Shown one piece after another: positions 13,001 through 21,739 of a stretch of 64,000 bases of DNA (within the stretch, counting starts at the first letter, position 1; each line of letters starts with the position of its first letter). The position numbers were made by a program, and so were the translations under genes. Origin of the DNA: Actinernus sp. WN-2022. Its lineage: Eukaryota > Cnidaria > Anthozoa > Actiniaria > Actinernidae. The DNA lies in NCBI GenBank assembly GCA_030867875.1, contig JAOWCC010001501.1:17017524-17081523 (forward strand), read 5' to 3'. Under the pieces are notes generated by a model. That model worked only from the letters and a program-made list of their open reading frames with translations, was not told the origin of the DNA and did not search any database.

Positions 13001-15409
13001 TTAAAAGGTCCAGCAGTATTTAACTACCCCGGGCTAACCAAACTTGAACTGCGGGGGGAGGGTTGAGTTAGCACTCAGGATTTCACCAATTGGGCCCAAA
13101 TACGTCCAGTAGTCGAAGGGTTAAAACAAAACTACTACAGCTGTGTGATCTCATGTGAGACCAGTAACACAGACAATAATTACAACAGACTTTCAAAGCC
13201 TTCACATGGATTTGGAGATTAAATTGACTGTTTGAAATCTACAATGTGTTGAGAAAGTATGAATGCAACTATATGCATCAAAATGAACTAACAATGTATA
13301 AAAAATGAAATTTGCTAATTAAGTGACAGTGCCATTTAATTCTCTCGCTTTTCTTCTGCAAAATTCTTGGACAGAGAAGATAAAGCTTTCACTGAGCATT
13401 TCTTCCATCGAAGAAGTGTTGTGTTATTTACATTTTGTGATTGAACAACATTTTTCTAACTGTTAGATACATTTGTATTATTGGCTTTGCAATTACATAA
13501 TATGTGTAAAATAGAAGGCTGGATATAATCATAACTTCATGCCATATTTTAGCTTTCTTTGCTCGTTTCTTTTGTTAATTTTACCAAATTACATGTAGCA
13601 TTTCCTGAATTGTCTGCTCAGGTGATGTGAAATTCACTTTCAGTTTTTGTTTCAAGTTTGACACATCTAATGGCATGCTTCACAATGGCCATGATTTCCC
13701 CACAAATTGATCGATCTCCTTGGGTGTCTGCTGATTTCTGGGATGGTTTTTATATTTACCCTTGGGATAGTTAACCTCTGCCTAACCCAAGTTTCAGCAA
13801 TGACATTTTACCCTTGGGTAAGCGATCCGTAGGGTTACAGATTTAAACCTGGGTTAGTGCTATCTTAGGGATAAAGTTACTCTTTCTTTGAATAACCGGG
13901 TTCAGAAGAAGTAGCCGGCAGTATGAGATCTCATTACCGTCTGAACATGGTTTGGTTCCAGTGGTCTATTAGTAAACTCAGATAAATGTCTTACCATGTG
14001 GCTGGGTAATACCACGTACATGTACAACCCTGCCTACCATCTAGGAAGTAGTGAGATCAGCATGGTTGATGAGATCAAATTACTTGGTGTGACTATTGAT
14101 AAAGATCTTAATTTCAATAAACATGTAGCTGATATCGCAGTAAAGTCAGTTGTCAACTTCAAGTCATTAAAAGACATAAGAGATCGATTGACACTGACAC
14201 CAAGGCTAAGTTATATAATGCTTATCTCTTGCCACAACTTAATTACTGTTCTGTAGTCTGGAACTACTATGGTCAGCGAAATTCTAAGAAATTAGACAAA
14301 CTTAATGAGAGAAGCTTACGCTTTGTATATAATGATTTTAATAGGACTTATGAATGCTTACTGAAACCAATGGGTCAAACTTCATTACATAATAGGAGAA
14401 TTTATGACAATCATCTTAACTCTAGTATATATATATCTATACATGGCATGGCTCCCAACTACATCAGTGACCTTATAACTCAGAGAACTTGTACAATTAA
14501 CTTACATGGTGTTCACTCCCTTAAAATTCCTAGTGCTAGAACCACTAGATAAAATTCCTAGTGCTAGAACCACTAGATATGGTTTGCACTCATTTTCTTA
14601 TAATGGAAGTAAACTCTGGAACTCCCTCTCTGACCTCATTAAATCATCATCCACTGTCAAAGCCTTTAAATCTGCCATTGTTAAACTTGATTTCACTGCT
14701 GACTGCTGCTCGTTTTGTAAATAATTCAATAATATTTTTGTAAATGATTATACATATAGTAGGTTATATATAGCTTATATATACATTTATTATGTCACAC
14801 TTTTTATTATTTAATCATAATGTATTATCTTAATTTGTTTTTCTCGAAGATATTAGCATATATTTGCTACTCTTCAATTCGAGTTGAAATAAAGGTCACG
14901 TTGCTACTGAAGCTCTGGCAGGCTTCTATTGAAACCCCTGAGCCATGCATATTTGACAAGCTCAACAATAGTTGTTTTAAAGGAAACCTTGGCTGAAAAA
15001 CATTGTTTACTCTCAAATATTCCCTGTGGATGTCTACATCTGTTCCTGTGTTTGTGTCCTGCAAATTGTGCACTAGATATCACTTATGAACCAGTTCTTC
15101 TGTCCCTAACACTAATTTGAGTTTCATCCATGCTGCCATGTTAGATTTTATGACGTCAGTGTCACCCCTATTGTTAAACAACAACAGAGCTATTGTTTGA
15201 TGACAATAGAGGCAACACTGACGTCATAACATCCAAGATGGCAGGAGCATTGGTCCATAACTGACATCTAGTGTACAATTTACTGGAGACAAACACAGCA
15301 ATAGATTTAGGCAACCATAACAAACACTTGAGAGCAAACATTGTTTTACAGCCAAGTTCCCTTTAAGTTTGTAAAATCATTTCTTGATTTATTTGCAGAT
15401 GTGTCTTAG
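6875..15409 (+). CDS. akirin: Akirin orthologue, complete four-exon gene (167 aa)
   Basis: Akirin is a small nuclear protein that links transcription factors to chromatin remodellers. In vertebrates it also brings proteasomes into the nucleus. Coding exons are 6875-7046, 8258-8506, 12840-12911 and 15399-15409. All introns are GT-AG and the phases (1, 1, 1) join without shift. The start MACATLKRSYEFDPLLSP matches the family N-terminus. PSPKRRRC (residues 23-29) is the nuclear localisation signal. WKRLQRRKHLK, then KEQPLFTLKQVSLICERML, then EQYDAFVKFNHDQ are the conserved central and C-terminal blocks. The last exon gives the terminal YVS known to contact the proteasome in human AKIRIN2. The exon 2 start was chosen because only the AG at 8256-8257 keeps the frame open. 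At 167 aa it is shorter than the roughly 200-aa human and fly proteins, mainly in the low-complexity middle. Confidence 0.96.
7047..8257. other. Akirin intron 1
   Basis: AT-rich intron of 1211 bases. I see no coding exon, RNA gene or clear repeat in it. Confidence 0.7.
8258..8506 (+). CDS. akirin: Akirin coding exon 2
   Basis: Codes D-QLSTNIHLEWKRLQRRKHLK and, after a serine-rich linker, KEQPLFTLKQVSLICERML. This aligns with the EQI..NI..E..R.Q.R.HL and QPLFT..QV..ICERLL blocks of animal Akirins. The acceptor is CAACAG at 8252-8257. The donor is GTAAGA at 8507. Confidence 0.95.
8518..8770 (+). repeat. tRNA-derived SINE
   Basis: GGTTAGCTCAGTGG at about 8522 is an A-box and GGTTCGAACC at about 8568 is a B-box. 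They are spaced as in a tRNA head of about 75 bases, followed by a non-tRNA body of about 180 bases. The head does not pair as a functional tRNA. A diverged relative of the head lies on the minus strand at about 38955-39045. It sits just inside Akirin intron 2. Confidence 0.75.
8771..9751. other. Akirin intron 2, part upstream of the TTAA element
   Basis: AT-rich intron sequence. Near 9330-9400 it ends a short LINE-like 3' tail (ACACTGAAATAAAG followed by TTATTATTATTA). No gene is seen. Confidence 0.4.
9752..11576. mobile_element. 1.8-kb TTAA-flanked TIR element with a tandem-array core
   Basis: TTAA at 9748-9751 and at 11577-11580 flanks inverted ends AGGGGCATGGTCA and TGACCATGCCCCT. CATGCGCAG recurs a little further in on both sides. 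Inside are about five to six tandem units near 214 bp. A TTAA duplication is typical of piggyBac and Kolobok transposases, and no such gene is present, so this is a non-autonomous element. It lies wholly within Akirin intron 2. Confidence 0.85.
10060..11320. repeat. tandem array of 209-214-bp units inside the TTAA element
   Basis: The marker TGCTTCCAAA starts at 10291, 10505, 10719 (as CGCTTCCAAA), 10932 and 11141 (as TGCTTGCAAA), giving spacings of 214, 214, 213 and 209. The middle units are nearly identical; the outer ones have diverged. An older partial unit precedes them from about 10060. Each unit contains CAGCAGCTCACACAGGATAG and AAAACCGATAGATCG. Confidence 0.85.
11577..12839. other. 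Akirin intron 2, part downstream of the TTAA element
   Basis: Intron sequence with a probable minus-strand LINE or SINE 3' tail at about 12284-12345: AATAATAATAATGG followed by ATATAGCGCC and a GGCGCG complement. Phrases on the theme CTTGAAAAGTCCTTGAAT and GTCATGGAAAAG recur at 9420-9480 and 11770-11880, suggesting an old dispersed repeat. No gene is seen. Confidence 0.4.
12840..12911 (+). CDS. akirin: Akirin coding exon 3
   Basis: Encodes EQYDAFVKFNHDQVQRRFG followed by RMAPT, the conserved C-terminal helix of Akirin. The acceptor is TTTTTGCAG at 12831-12839. The donor GTAAGT at 12912 is a strong consensus. The reading frame stays open through this donor to a stop at 13064-13066; see the separate entry. 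Confidence 0.95.
12899..13066 (+). other. open frame past Akirin exon 3 with a DTW-like cysteine cluster
   Basis: If the exon 3 donor is not used, the frame continues for 51 residues. It runs MAPTCKYCFKCWQVPEV and then CICPKLEQIVGK before a stop. Cysteine codons at 12920, 12929, 12950 and 12956 give C-x2-C-x6-C-x-C followed by P-x-L. That is the spacing and flavour of the N-terminal zinc site of DTW-domain tRNA aminocarboxypropyltransferases. A methionine codon at 12899 could start it independently of Akirin. No downstream DTW core was found. It may be a retained-intron isoform, a stray exon or chance. Confidence 0.35.
13067..13930. other. Akirin intron 3, first part
   Basis: AT-rich intron sequence. 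Variants of CTTGGGTTAG and ACCCTTGGG recur at 13750-13880. No gene or bounded repeat could be supported. Confidence 0.35.
13935..14900 (+). mobile_element. LINE 3' relic, C-terminal reverse transcriptase region
   Basis: Frames at about 13970-14256, 14229-14552 and 14561-14724 encode VNSDKCLTMWLG, EIKLLGVTIDKDLNFNKHV, LNYCSVVWNYYG and GSKLWNSLSDL. These are the blocks after the RT core in CR1/L2-type LINEs. Frame changes, and a 28-bp tandem duplication at 14523-14550 and 14551-14578, show it is dead. The 3' end appears to be TTGAAATAAAGG near 14886. It lies in Akirin intron 3. Confidence 0.8.
14981..15362. mobile_element. 382-bp TTAA-flanked foldback MITE
   Basis: TTAA at 14977-14980 and 15363-15366 flanks inverted ends AGGAAACCTTGGCTG and CAGCCAAGTTCCCT. 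The arms continue inward with AACATTGTTTACTCTCAA and its complement. The middle repeats GACGTCA in inverted order near 15153 and 15220. It ends 36 bases before the last Akirin exon. Confidence 0.8.
15399..15409 (+). CDS. akirin: Akirin terminal coding micro-exon (11 coding bases)
   Basis: After the acceptor ATTTGCAG the bases AT GTG TCT TAG complete a tyrosine split over the intron and add Val, Ser and stop. Together with exon 3 this gives APTYVS, matching the conserved SYVS-type Akirin terminus. The 3' UTR follows. Confidence 0.9.
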
Positions 15410-15609
15410 GATGAGCCATCGCAATTTTTATGCACAAACACTGGAGTAAATTCTTTAAATTACTTGAAGACAGTACAATGTAGTTTGTGCAGCATGTATG
15501 GATACAATGCCACAAACTCTGTTTAGAAGAATACAGACTTCACACTATCTATTATGAGCTCAGTGCTGTTTTGTTATATATTAATGTTATGTACCCTTAT
15601 AAAGTTTAA

Positions 15610-16051
15610 ATGGAAACTGACCCCTAAAATCAGCCCAACGACTATACAAAGATGCATTTGAAAGAAATAGGTCCTGCTATTTATTTATGTGTTGCACATC
15701 TACATGTATGAAGAGAAAATTTGAAAATAAACTGCTCAAGTCTTGTAATTTGTGACATCAGTACAGGGAATAAATTTTGCCATGCTGTCCCTGATATTGA
15801 AAAGCTAGACTAATGACTCCTAATTGCAGACCACTGTTTTCTTGTTACTGATGTATGATGTGGGAAAATTTGCACTGAATTGAGCTACATGTACCACAAA
15901 ATCTAGATGTATCAGCTGAGAATCGGTTATTTTCGAACTTGAAACTAATTTTCTTTTCGTAGACACAAAACACAAAGAAATAAAATAGCAGAACTTATTT
16001 CTTTTGAATACATCTTTGTATAGTCATTGGGTTTGTTTTAGGGTTAGTTCT
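15610..16051. mobile_element. 442-bp TTAA-flanked foldback MITE
   Basis: TTAA lies at 15606-15609 and 16052-16055. The ends share CCCTAAAATCAGCCCAACGA near 15627 and TCATTGGGTTTGTTTTAGGG near 16024 in inverted order. It belongs to the same family as 49110-49600, with which it shares TTTACAAAGATG-like and GCAGAAC(C/T)TATTT segments. It lies in or just past the Akirin 3' UTR. Confidence 0.75.
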
Positions 16052-16879
16052 TTAATTGCATAGTTTTAGTCCCATTTGATATTAATGAGTTGGTTTGGGC
16101 TAAGCTGTTTTTGTTAATACTTATATGGACAAAAAGAATGAAATGAATTGTGATTGTTAATGTAAGAAAATTATTTTATATGTTAGTTTCTGTGATGCAG
16201 AGAAGCTGTTTATTCTTTTAATATAACGGAAAATGTTGAAAGGGATGCTTTTGTTCATATGGGTTAATACATGTACTTCTTGTTTAGCTGCTGTTGGATG
16301 TTTTTCAAGTTAGAGTGGTTGTACTTAACCCATGAAATATAATTTAATAGTCTGTATCTAATAGTCAAATAGAAAACGATAATTGAAGTAGGGACTAATA
16401 GTGACTTAAGTCCCTGCTAAACGATCAAATATTTTCATCCACGTTTTATCGTTTAGTCGCCTCTTTTAAATTGTTCCCAACAATTTTGATGTTCAAACAT
16501 TTTCATCCAACATTTTGCGTGAATAACAAATGTTCATCGTTTAGCCATCTCTTTCAACAAAACTTCTGGCTGTATTTAGCCAATCACAAATCGACCTGCA
16601 ACATTGAGATTCAGCGGTATTTTACAGAAAAACGTTTCTGTGGGTCAATCTTGTAAGATGTTTGATGTGCATATTGTGTGACGGTTAAGCCACTGCAGTA
16701 AAATGTTCAAGTTGACCTTCAAGCACGACGTTTGATAAAAATGTTTGAGCGTTTCGCCGGGGCTTCAGTCTAATATCTATTTCATTGGTTAAGTAAAATC
16801 ACTAAAAATAGAATATGCGTTTGACAGCCTTTGCTATCACAGTATGGCTACATAATTTTGTATAATCATTGAATATAAA
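16052..16879. other. gene-free stretch, no clear feature
   Basis: Between Akirin and the next repeat cluster. The phrases TTCATCCAACATTTTGCG and TTTTCATCCACGTTTTATCG (16435-16520) suggest an old local repeat. No gene is seen. Confidence 0.3.
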
Positions 16880-16881
16880 AC

Positions 16882-18175
16882 AGAGCGGTTTTCGACTGAG
16901 TGTCGTAAAACATTTTTATAAGTAATACGTGATTGGTTTTACTTGAACTCAATCGTGGATAGAGCGGTGTCCAGTTGAGTGTAGTAAAATCAAAGTAATT
17001 ACATAGCCGATCACAGGAGCAAGTGAAAACACCATGAGCCTATCACGAACTGAAGTGATTCAAGATTGTTTTTACTTGAACCAATCGCAAGGCAAAGTAA
17101 ACGCAGTATGCAATACTGTCACTAAAACGAAACCTGATTGCGTTTGGTTTTAGTTTAGAACTTGATTGGCTGATAAATAGAAAACATTTCTCACAGCCAA
17201 TAGAAAAGCTAAGCAAACGCAAAACCAAAGCAATCACTTGTTGCTTTCAAAAATCAATCTAAAACCGCTCTAACTAAAATGACCAAAACAATGTGTGGTT
17301 CTTGTTTAGAACTTTTTCACAGCTAATAAACAGTATGCACTATGACAAGTAAGTGTTGACTTCTACTACCAGAATCCATTGCGCTGCTTCTTTTGTCCTC
17401 TAATTGTCCAGGTATTCTCAAGAGTTTCAATAGGACCTCCCTGGAAATCACAAATAATATTGTGAGTGGAGCTTTCCTATCAAAATATTATTTTTGTTAA
17501 TATTATTATCAAATGTGATAAAAAACGAATTGGGAAAGGTTCTGGTAAGAGTAGTTAACAGACTACTTAAAGGGTTGTGTTTGAAACTAGTTGAGAGAGA
17601 ATTTTATTTTATCAAATGTTGGTTGGGGGAGGTTGAAGAGGTAACTCTGCCATTTCTGTTCAGTTGGCTATTGAAAAATTGGAATTTCTTATAAATCAGT
17701 TACATGTTTGTATAAATTGTCATTCTATTCGTTGCAATTAATTTACAGTTAATCTTGTACAGTTCCAATTGTAAAAACTCTCTTTTTAAGAAGGATAAAT
17801 TAACATAGTTGAGTACAATAATATTAAACATCTGAAAACAAGAGCATTGTTTTCATTTTTGTGATTCCTCTTCTTACTTGACCATATGATGTGATATTTA
17901 GTAATATATATGGACTAAGTAATCACAGTGAGACTATTGAAACCAGGGCCTTTTAGAGTGGATTTCAATTTAGTGTCTGACTTGTTTTGGTTTTGCGTTT
18001 ACTAAGTTCTATTGGCTGAGAAAGTAAACCAAACAATCAGAATCCAAAGTAAAACCAAACGCAAATTGGTTTTGCTTTGGTTTGTCATTGGCTGTGATTA
18101 CTGACTCCTATGATTGGCTGGCTGTGGGTAATTTGCGTTTGGTTTTACTACACTCGACTGAAAACCGCTCTAGAC
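16882..18175. mobile_element. cluster of nested MITEs with TAGAGCGG ends
   Basis: Outward-facing ends AGAGCGGTTTTCGACTGAGT (about 16882) and TAGAGCGGTGTCCAGTTGAG (about 16962) face inverted ends AAACCGCTCTA at about 17263 and 18165. A further end, TAGAGTGGATTTCAATTTAG, lies at about 17954. The likely units are 16962-17274 and 17954-18173, within or beside a longer one starting at 16882. Inside, GATTGGTTTTACTT, GATTGGCTG and CCAATCG phrases recur. Exact nesting is uncertain. Confidence 0.6.
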
Positions 18176-18465
18176 AACGAGAAGTAAACATTGGAAAACC
18201 AGTGGACCAAATTCTCCATTTACTGGATCGAAACTCGAACAAGTCAAATGCTATTGTCTTGTACTAGACACTGATTGGCTGAAGTAACCGGAAGTTACTT
18301 CCGGTTGGATGCTTTGCTTTCGTTCTGCAATGTGATTGGTTCTTGTTGGCCGAGTGGCCCCGGTTTCGGTAGTCGCTGAAATGATTGCCGACAACTGTCC
18401 AGGGGCCACTTGGACAACGATGGATGACTAAGATTTTTGAAAGAAGTGCAGTATAAGACAGCTGA

Positions 18466-18592
18466 GGCCTGGTTCGAACGTCTAACTTTTCATGCGCCGA
18501 ATCTAATTAGATTAAAAGAAGCCGCCTAATTATCTTTTGTTTCAATTGCGTTCGGCGCATGACGAGTTCGAATGACGTTCGAATCGGGTCTA
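18466..18592. repeat. short foldback MITE
   Basis: GGCCTGGTTCGAACGTC on the left and GACGTTCGAATCGGGTC on the right are inverted partners. CATGCGCCGAA and TTCGGCGCATG form the inner arm. Confidence 0.6.
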
Positions 18593-19603
18593 TAGGCTTG
18601 TATCTAGTTAGCATGATAATCAAATCTATCCATATTCGTAGAATTGAAGAGGGTTAAGGTGTGTATCAGCTCTACCTCCATACGAGGCTAAGGCTTGATT
18701 ACCTTTCAATTCACTTGTAGAGTATTTTTTTTCAATCACTTGAACCCTTTGGCAATCCAGACTAGACTCCTTAAAATCGTGGATGGACAAAATAAATATT
18801 GTAATCGGTAACAACTGAGATCGAAGAAGTCGTTCCGCTCAAGGTAATTATTAGTCCGATAATTGGTTTCTCCCTTGATTTTATCGATGAGGTCATTAAT
18901 AAATCGAAAGTTTCTTAGTTACGTTTATAAACAATCGGGTTGTAACAGAAACGTTGAAATTCCTAACCGAGGGGGTAACGCCCCTGTCAAATGGTTTCAA
19001 CATCTGGTAGGGCCGCAGTGACTAACAACCTGCCATGTTATTGGCTCGCTACATCAACAAAACAACACTAGAACGATACTAACACAATAGATTTCTTTAT
19101 AGTGCGGCCCAGAAGGGGTTCAATAAAATGCAAGGTTTTTAGAAGCTCCGATATCTCTACCCCCAACATCGGTACAACATTGTTGATGAAAGTGTTCCAG
19201 TTTTTATCATCGTTTATAGAGGTCATCACGTGCTATACTATATCATACCAGATTGGCTAATTTAATATTAATTAGTTTTAGAATAATATTTAATAATGTT
19301 ATGCAATTTTGATAGAAAATTAACGTAACATTTAATATAGTTGGTGCCGTAGTGTGCGCAGTGTTCACAAAACAGGTCCCATGATGGTGAGACGGTCTGT
19401 AAGCATCGAGACGTTCGAGTTTTCCCATCATGTTTTATCTTGGATAGGGGAGGTCACTCTAGTCTAGCCTGCTAAGAGAGAAGAAGTGGGAACCACCCCG
19501 TAAGCAAAACACCACTGAAGAGCCTGCAGAGACTTGTTTCTATCACTCAAATCATTCAAACCGAATCACACAAACCGAATCACACAAACCGAATCTCACA
19601 AAC
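18593..19603. other. gene-free stretch, mostly unique-looking
   Basis: No gene recognised. A short direct repeat of CAAACCGAATC(A/T)CA is present three to four times at about 19556-19602. Confidence 0.3.
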
Positions 19604-19930
19604 CGGGTGGTGCAAGTGGTCAGCGCTTCGCCTCTCGCCTCTGTGGCCTGGGTTCGATTCCCGATCATGGAGGAGTCTACATGTTAGTTGTCAGTTAAAA
19701 TGTTGGCCATTTCTCAGTTGTTAGTTAGCCCTAGTTAATCATTATTAGAGAAAATTTCCAATGTTTGATCCACGAAAACCAAATTTGTCAGTTATTTTTC
19801 GGTTGTCAGTTGTCAGTAAAAAAAAATCGTCAGTTGTCAGTTATTTTTAAAGTCAGCTAACCCCATTCAGACCCTCTTACAACGAGGGTTTTATTCTCCG
19901 GTTTTTCTCTCTCCACAAAAACCAACACAC
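19604..19930 (+). repeat. tRNA-derived SINE
   Basis: A box-A-like GTGCAAGTGGTCAGCGC and a box B GGTTCGATTCC (about 19650) form a tRNA-like head. The same phrase, CGCTTCGCCTCTC, is found in the minus-strand SINE at 35230-35405. The tail contains GAGGGTTTTATTCTCCGG, also shared with that copy. The middle is a repetitive GTCAGTTGTCAGTTA stretch. Confidence 0.7.
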
Positions 19931-20146
19931 TAAATTCTAATTTGATCTGTGGCCAGTTTAGCCGGGTCCTGACTGCATGTTTTAGAACTGACTTTTATAC
20001 TGCATGCTGTTTGATTAGCAGGCGTTACTTCATTACCGTGACACCAGTTCCTGCTATCAATGAAGTATTTTAGTGCAGTGCATTTTGGGATTGCGTCCTT
20101 CTGGCGGATGGAATCTAGCACTAACCGATACAAGGTTGCTCGGCGA

Positions 20147-20435
20147 CTAGGCTGGGTGGAGGGTATTTCTTAATGGAATCCCTGTGGTTCTGAGTATGGT
20201 CTTCATCCTTTGATATTCTGGTCTCACTTCCTGATTATATTCGTAATCTTCCTTAAAGCAGTTTAAATCTGCTTTCAACTCTCTTAAATTTTCTAACTGA
20301 ATGTTGGTCCATTTGTAGCATTTCATAACTGTATCTAGTCTGATCTGTAATATATGGCATACTAGCATGTATTTGCTAGTTAAATTCGAAGCAAAATAAA
20401 GGTTATTGATTGACTGATTGATTAGGTCAAACAGA
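20147..20435 (+). mobile_element. LINE 3' end relic
   Basis: TTTGCTAGTTAAATTCGAAG then AAAATAAAGG and a (TTGA)n-type tail near 20400-20430 resemble the 3' end of the LINE relic at 13935-14900. No coding part is recognisable. Confidence 0.4.
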
Positions 20436-20624
20436 TGGAATACGACACTGACCAACCAACCATGTTGATTCGGCTCAGAGTGCTTGGTAGTGTCCGCGTC
20501 CGTACGTCCCTCGTAAAAAGGTATCCGTCTTAGAGAGGTGTCCGTTTACAGAGATTTCAGTGACTGTAGAGTTGGTTCAGCTCCCTTATAGAATATTAAT
20601 GCATTTTAAAAGTAAGGTTTCTTA

Positions 20625-21388
20625 AGGTCCTGTTACACGAGGCAATTTTTCTTGCAACTTACAATGCAATGTTGACGATCGAAAATCATTGCAAGTTGCT
20701 GTGGGGTGTTAGACGTACGCAACGTTCTTTGCAACTTGCAATGCGATATACTTAAGCCCGCCGCCAGATAGTTACAATTTTCAGCGGGAACTCCTCAATA
20801 AAATAAAAAAAACAAGTAAATTACAACATATGGCAACATGGCCGCGGATCACCGTAGGAAAGCGATGTGTATTTTAATGGTTTGAGTTGGAACATGAAGA
20901 AGAACACGATAAAAAGAGACGCAGTACAACGTGGTTAATACATGGACGATTGTTCAAATTACTCAACAGCTCAACCTTCTCTGCATCCGTCAACTGGTGT
21001 CTCTATGACATTTTCGGCGACGCCAAATAAGCTGTTTTCTTTGTCTACCTCTTCGCCAGGAAACGTAAGCAAATCCACCTTGGATTGCGGTGCGAAACCT
21101 CTCCTCCCCTCTCCCATTGGGATCCATTGGGCTATAGCTATGAGAATTGTGATTGGTTGTTTCGCCAAAATTGCAACACAAGTTGCGAAGAGGGATGTTA
21201 CACGGTTCAACCGATCGCGCAGCGAAAAGTAAAAGATCGTTCTACTTTCCCTGCAACTTGTCTCGCAATTTTTCGTTGCGAGACGAGTTGTAAAGAGGAG
21301 TGTTACACACGCAATTTCTTCTGCAACTTGTCTCACAATGGCGTTGAGTTGCAAGTTGCAGGAAAAATTGCCTCGTGTAACAGGACCT
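20625..21388. mobile_element. 764-bp Harbinger-like MITE with TTA duplication
   Basis: Inverted ends AGGTCCTGTTACACGAGGCA (20625) and its complement ending at 21388 are perfect over more than 20 bases. TTA flanks both sides (20622-20624 and 21389-21391). Subterminal GCAACTTG and CAAGTTGC motifs recur many times, as is common for transposase-binding repeats. The minus-strand 142-codon frame across it has no recognisable domain and overlaps the TIR, so I do not call it a gene. Confidence 0.8.
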
Positions 21389-21739
21389 TTATACGCCAAG
21401 TCACCGGATTCGATCAGTGATGTCTTAAGGCCCGTTCAAACGGATGCAGCATGTTGGCACAACATCATGCAACATTGTTGGATGCAACATGTTGGATCCG
21501 TTTGAACACCCTGTTTGATGCTGTTGGACAATGTTGCATGAAGTTTGAAACTATAGTCAAACATCGTCCAACATTTCTTTTGTTGTCGTGATCGATGAAG
21601 CATGTCCCAACATGTTGGATCCGTTTGAACGGCTTTCCCAACAATGTTGGACTCGTGCACGCGCACTTCATTCGTCATTTGCGCCGAGATTTTTTTTTGT
21701 TTACTAACAGACGATTAGGCGATCATTTCAATTTGTACC

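Noticed and set aside
20971..21399. 142-codon minus-strand frame as a gene
   Set aside because: Its start lies over the terminal inverted repeat and it has no recognisable domain.
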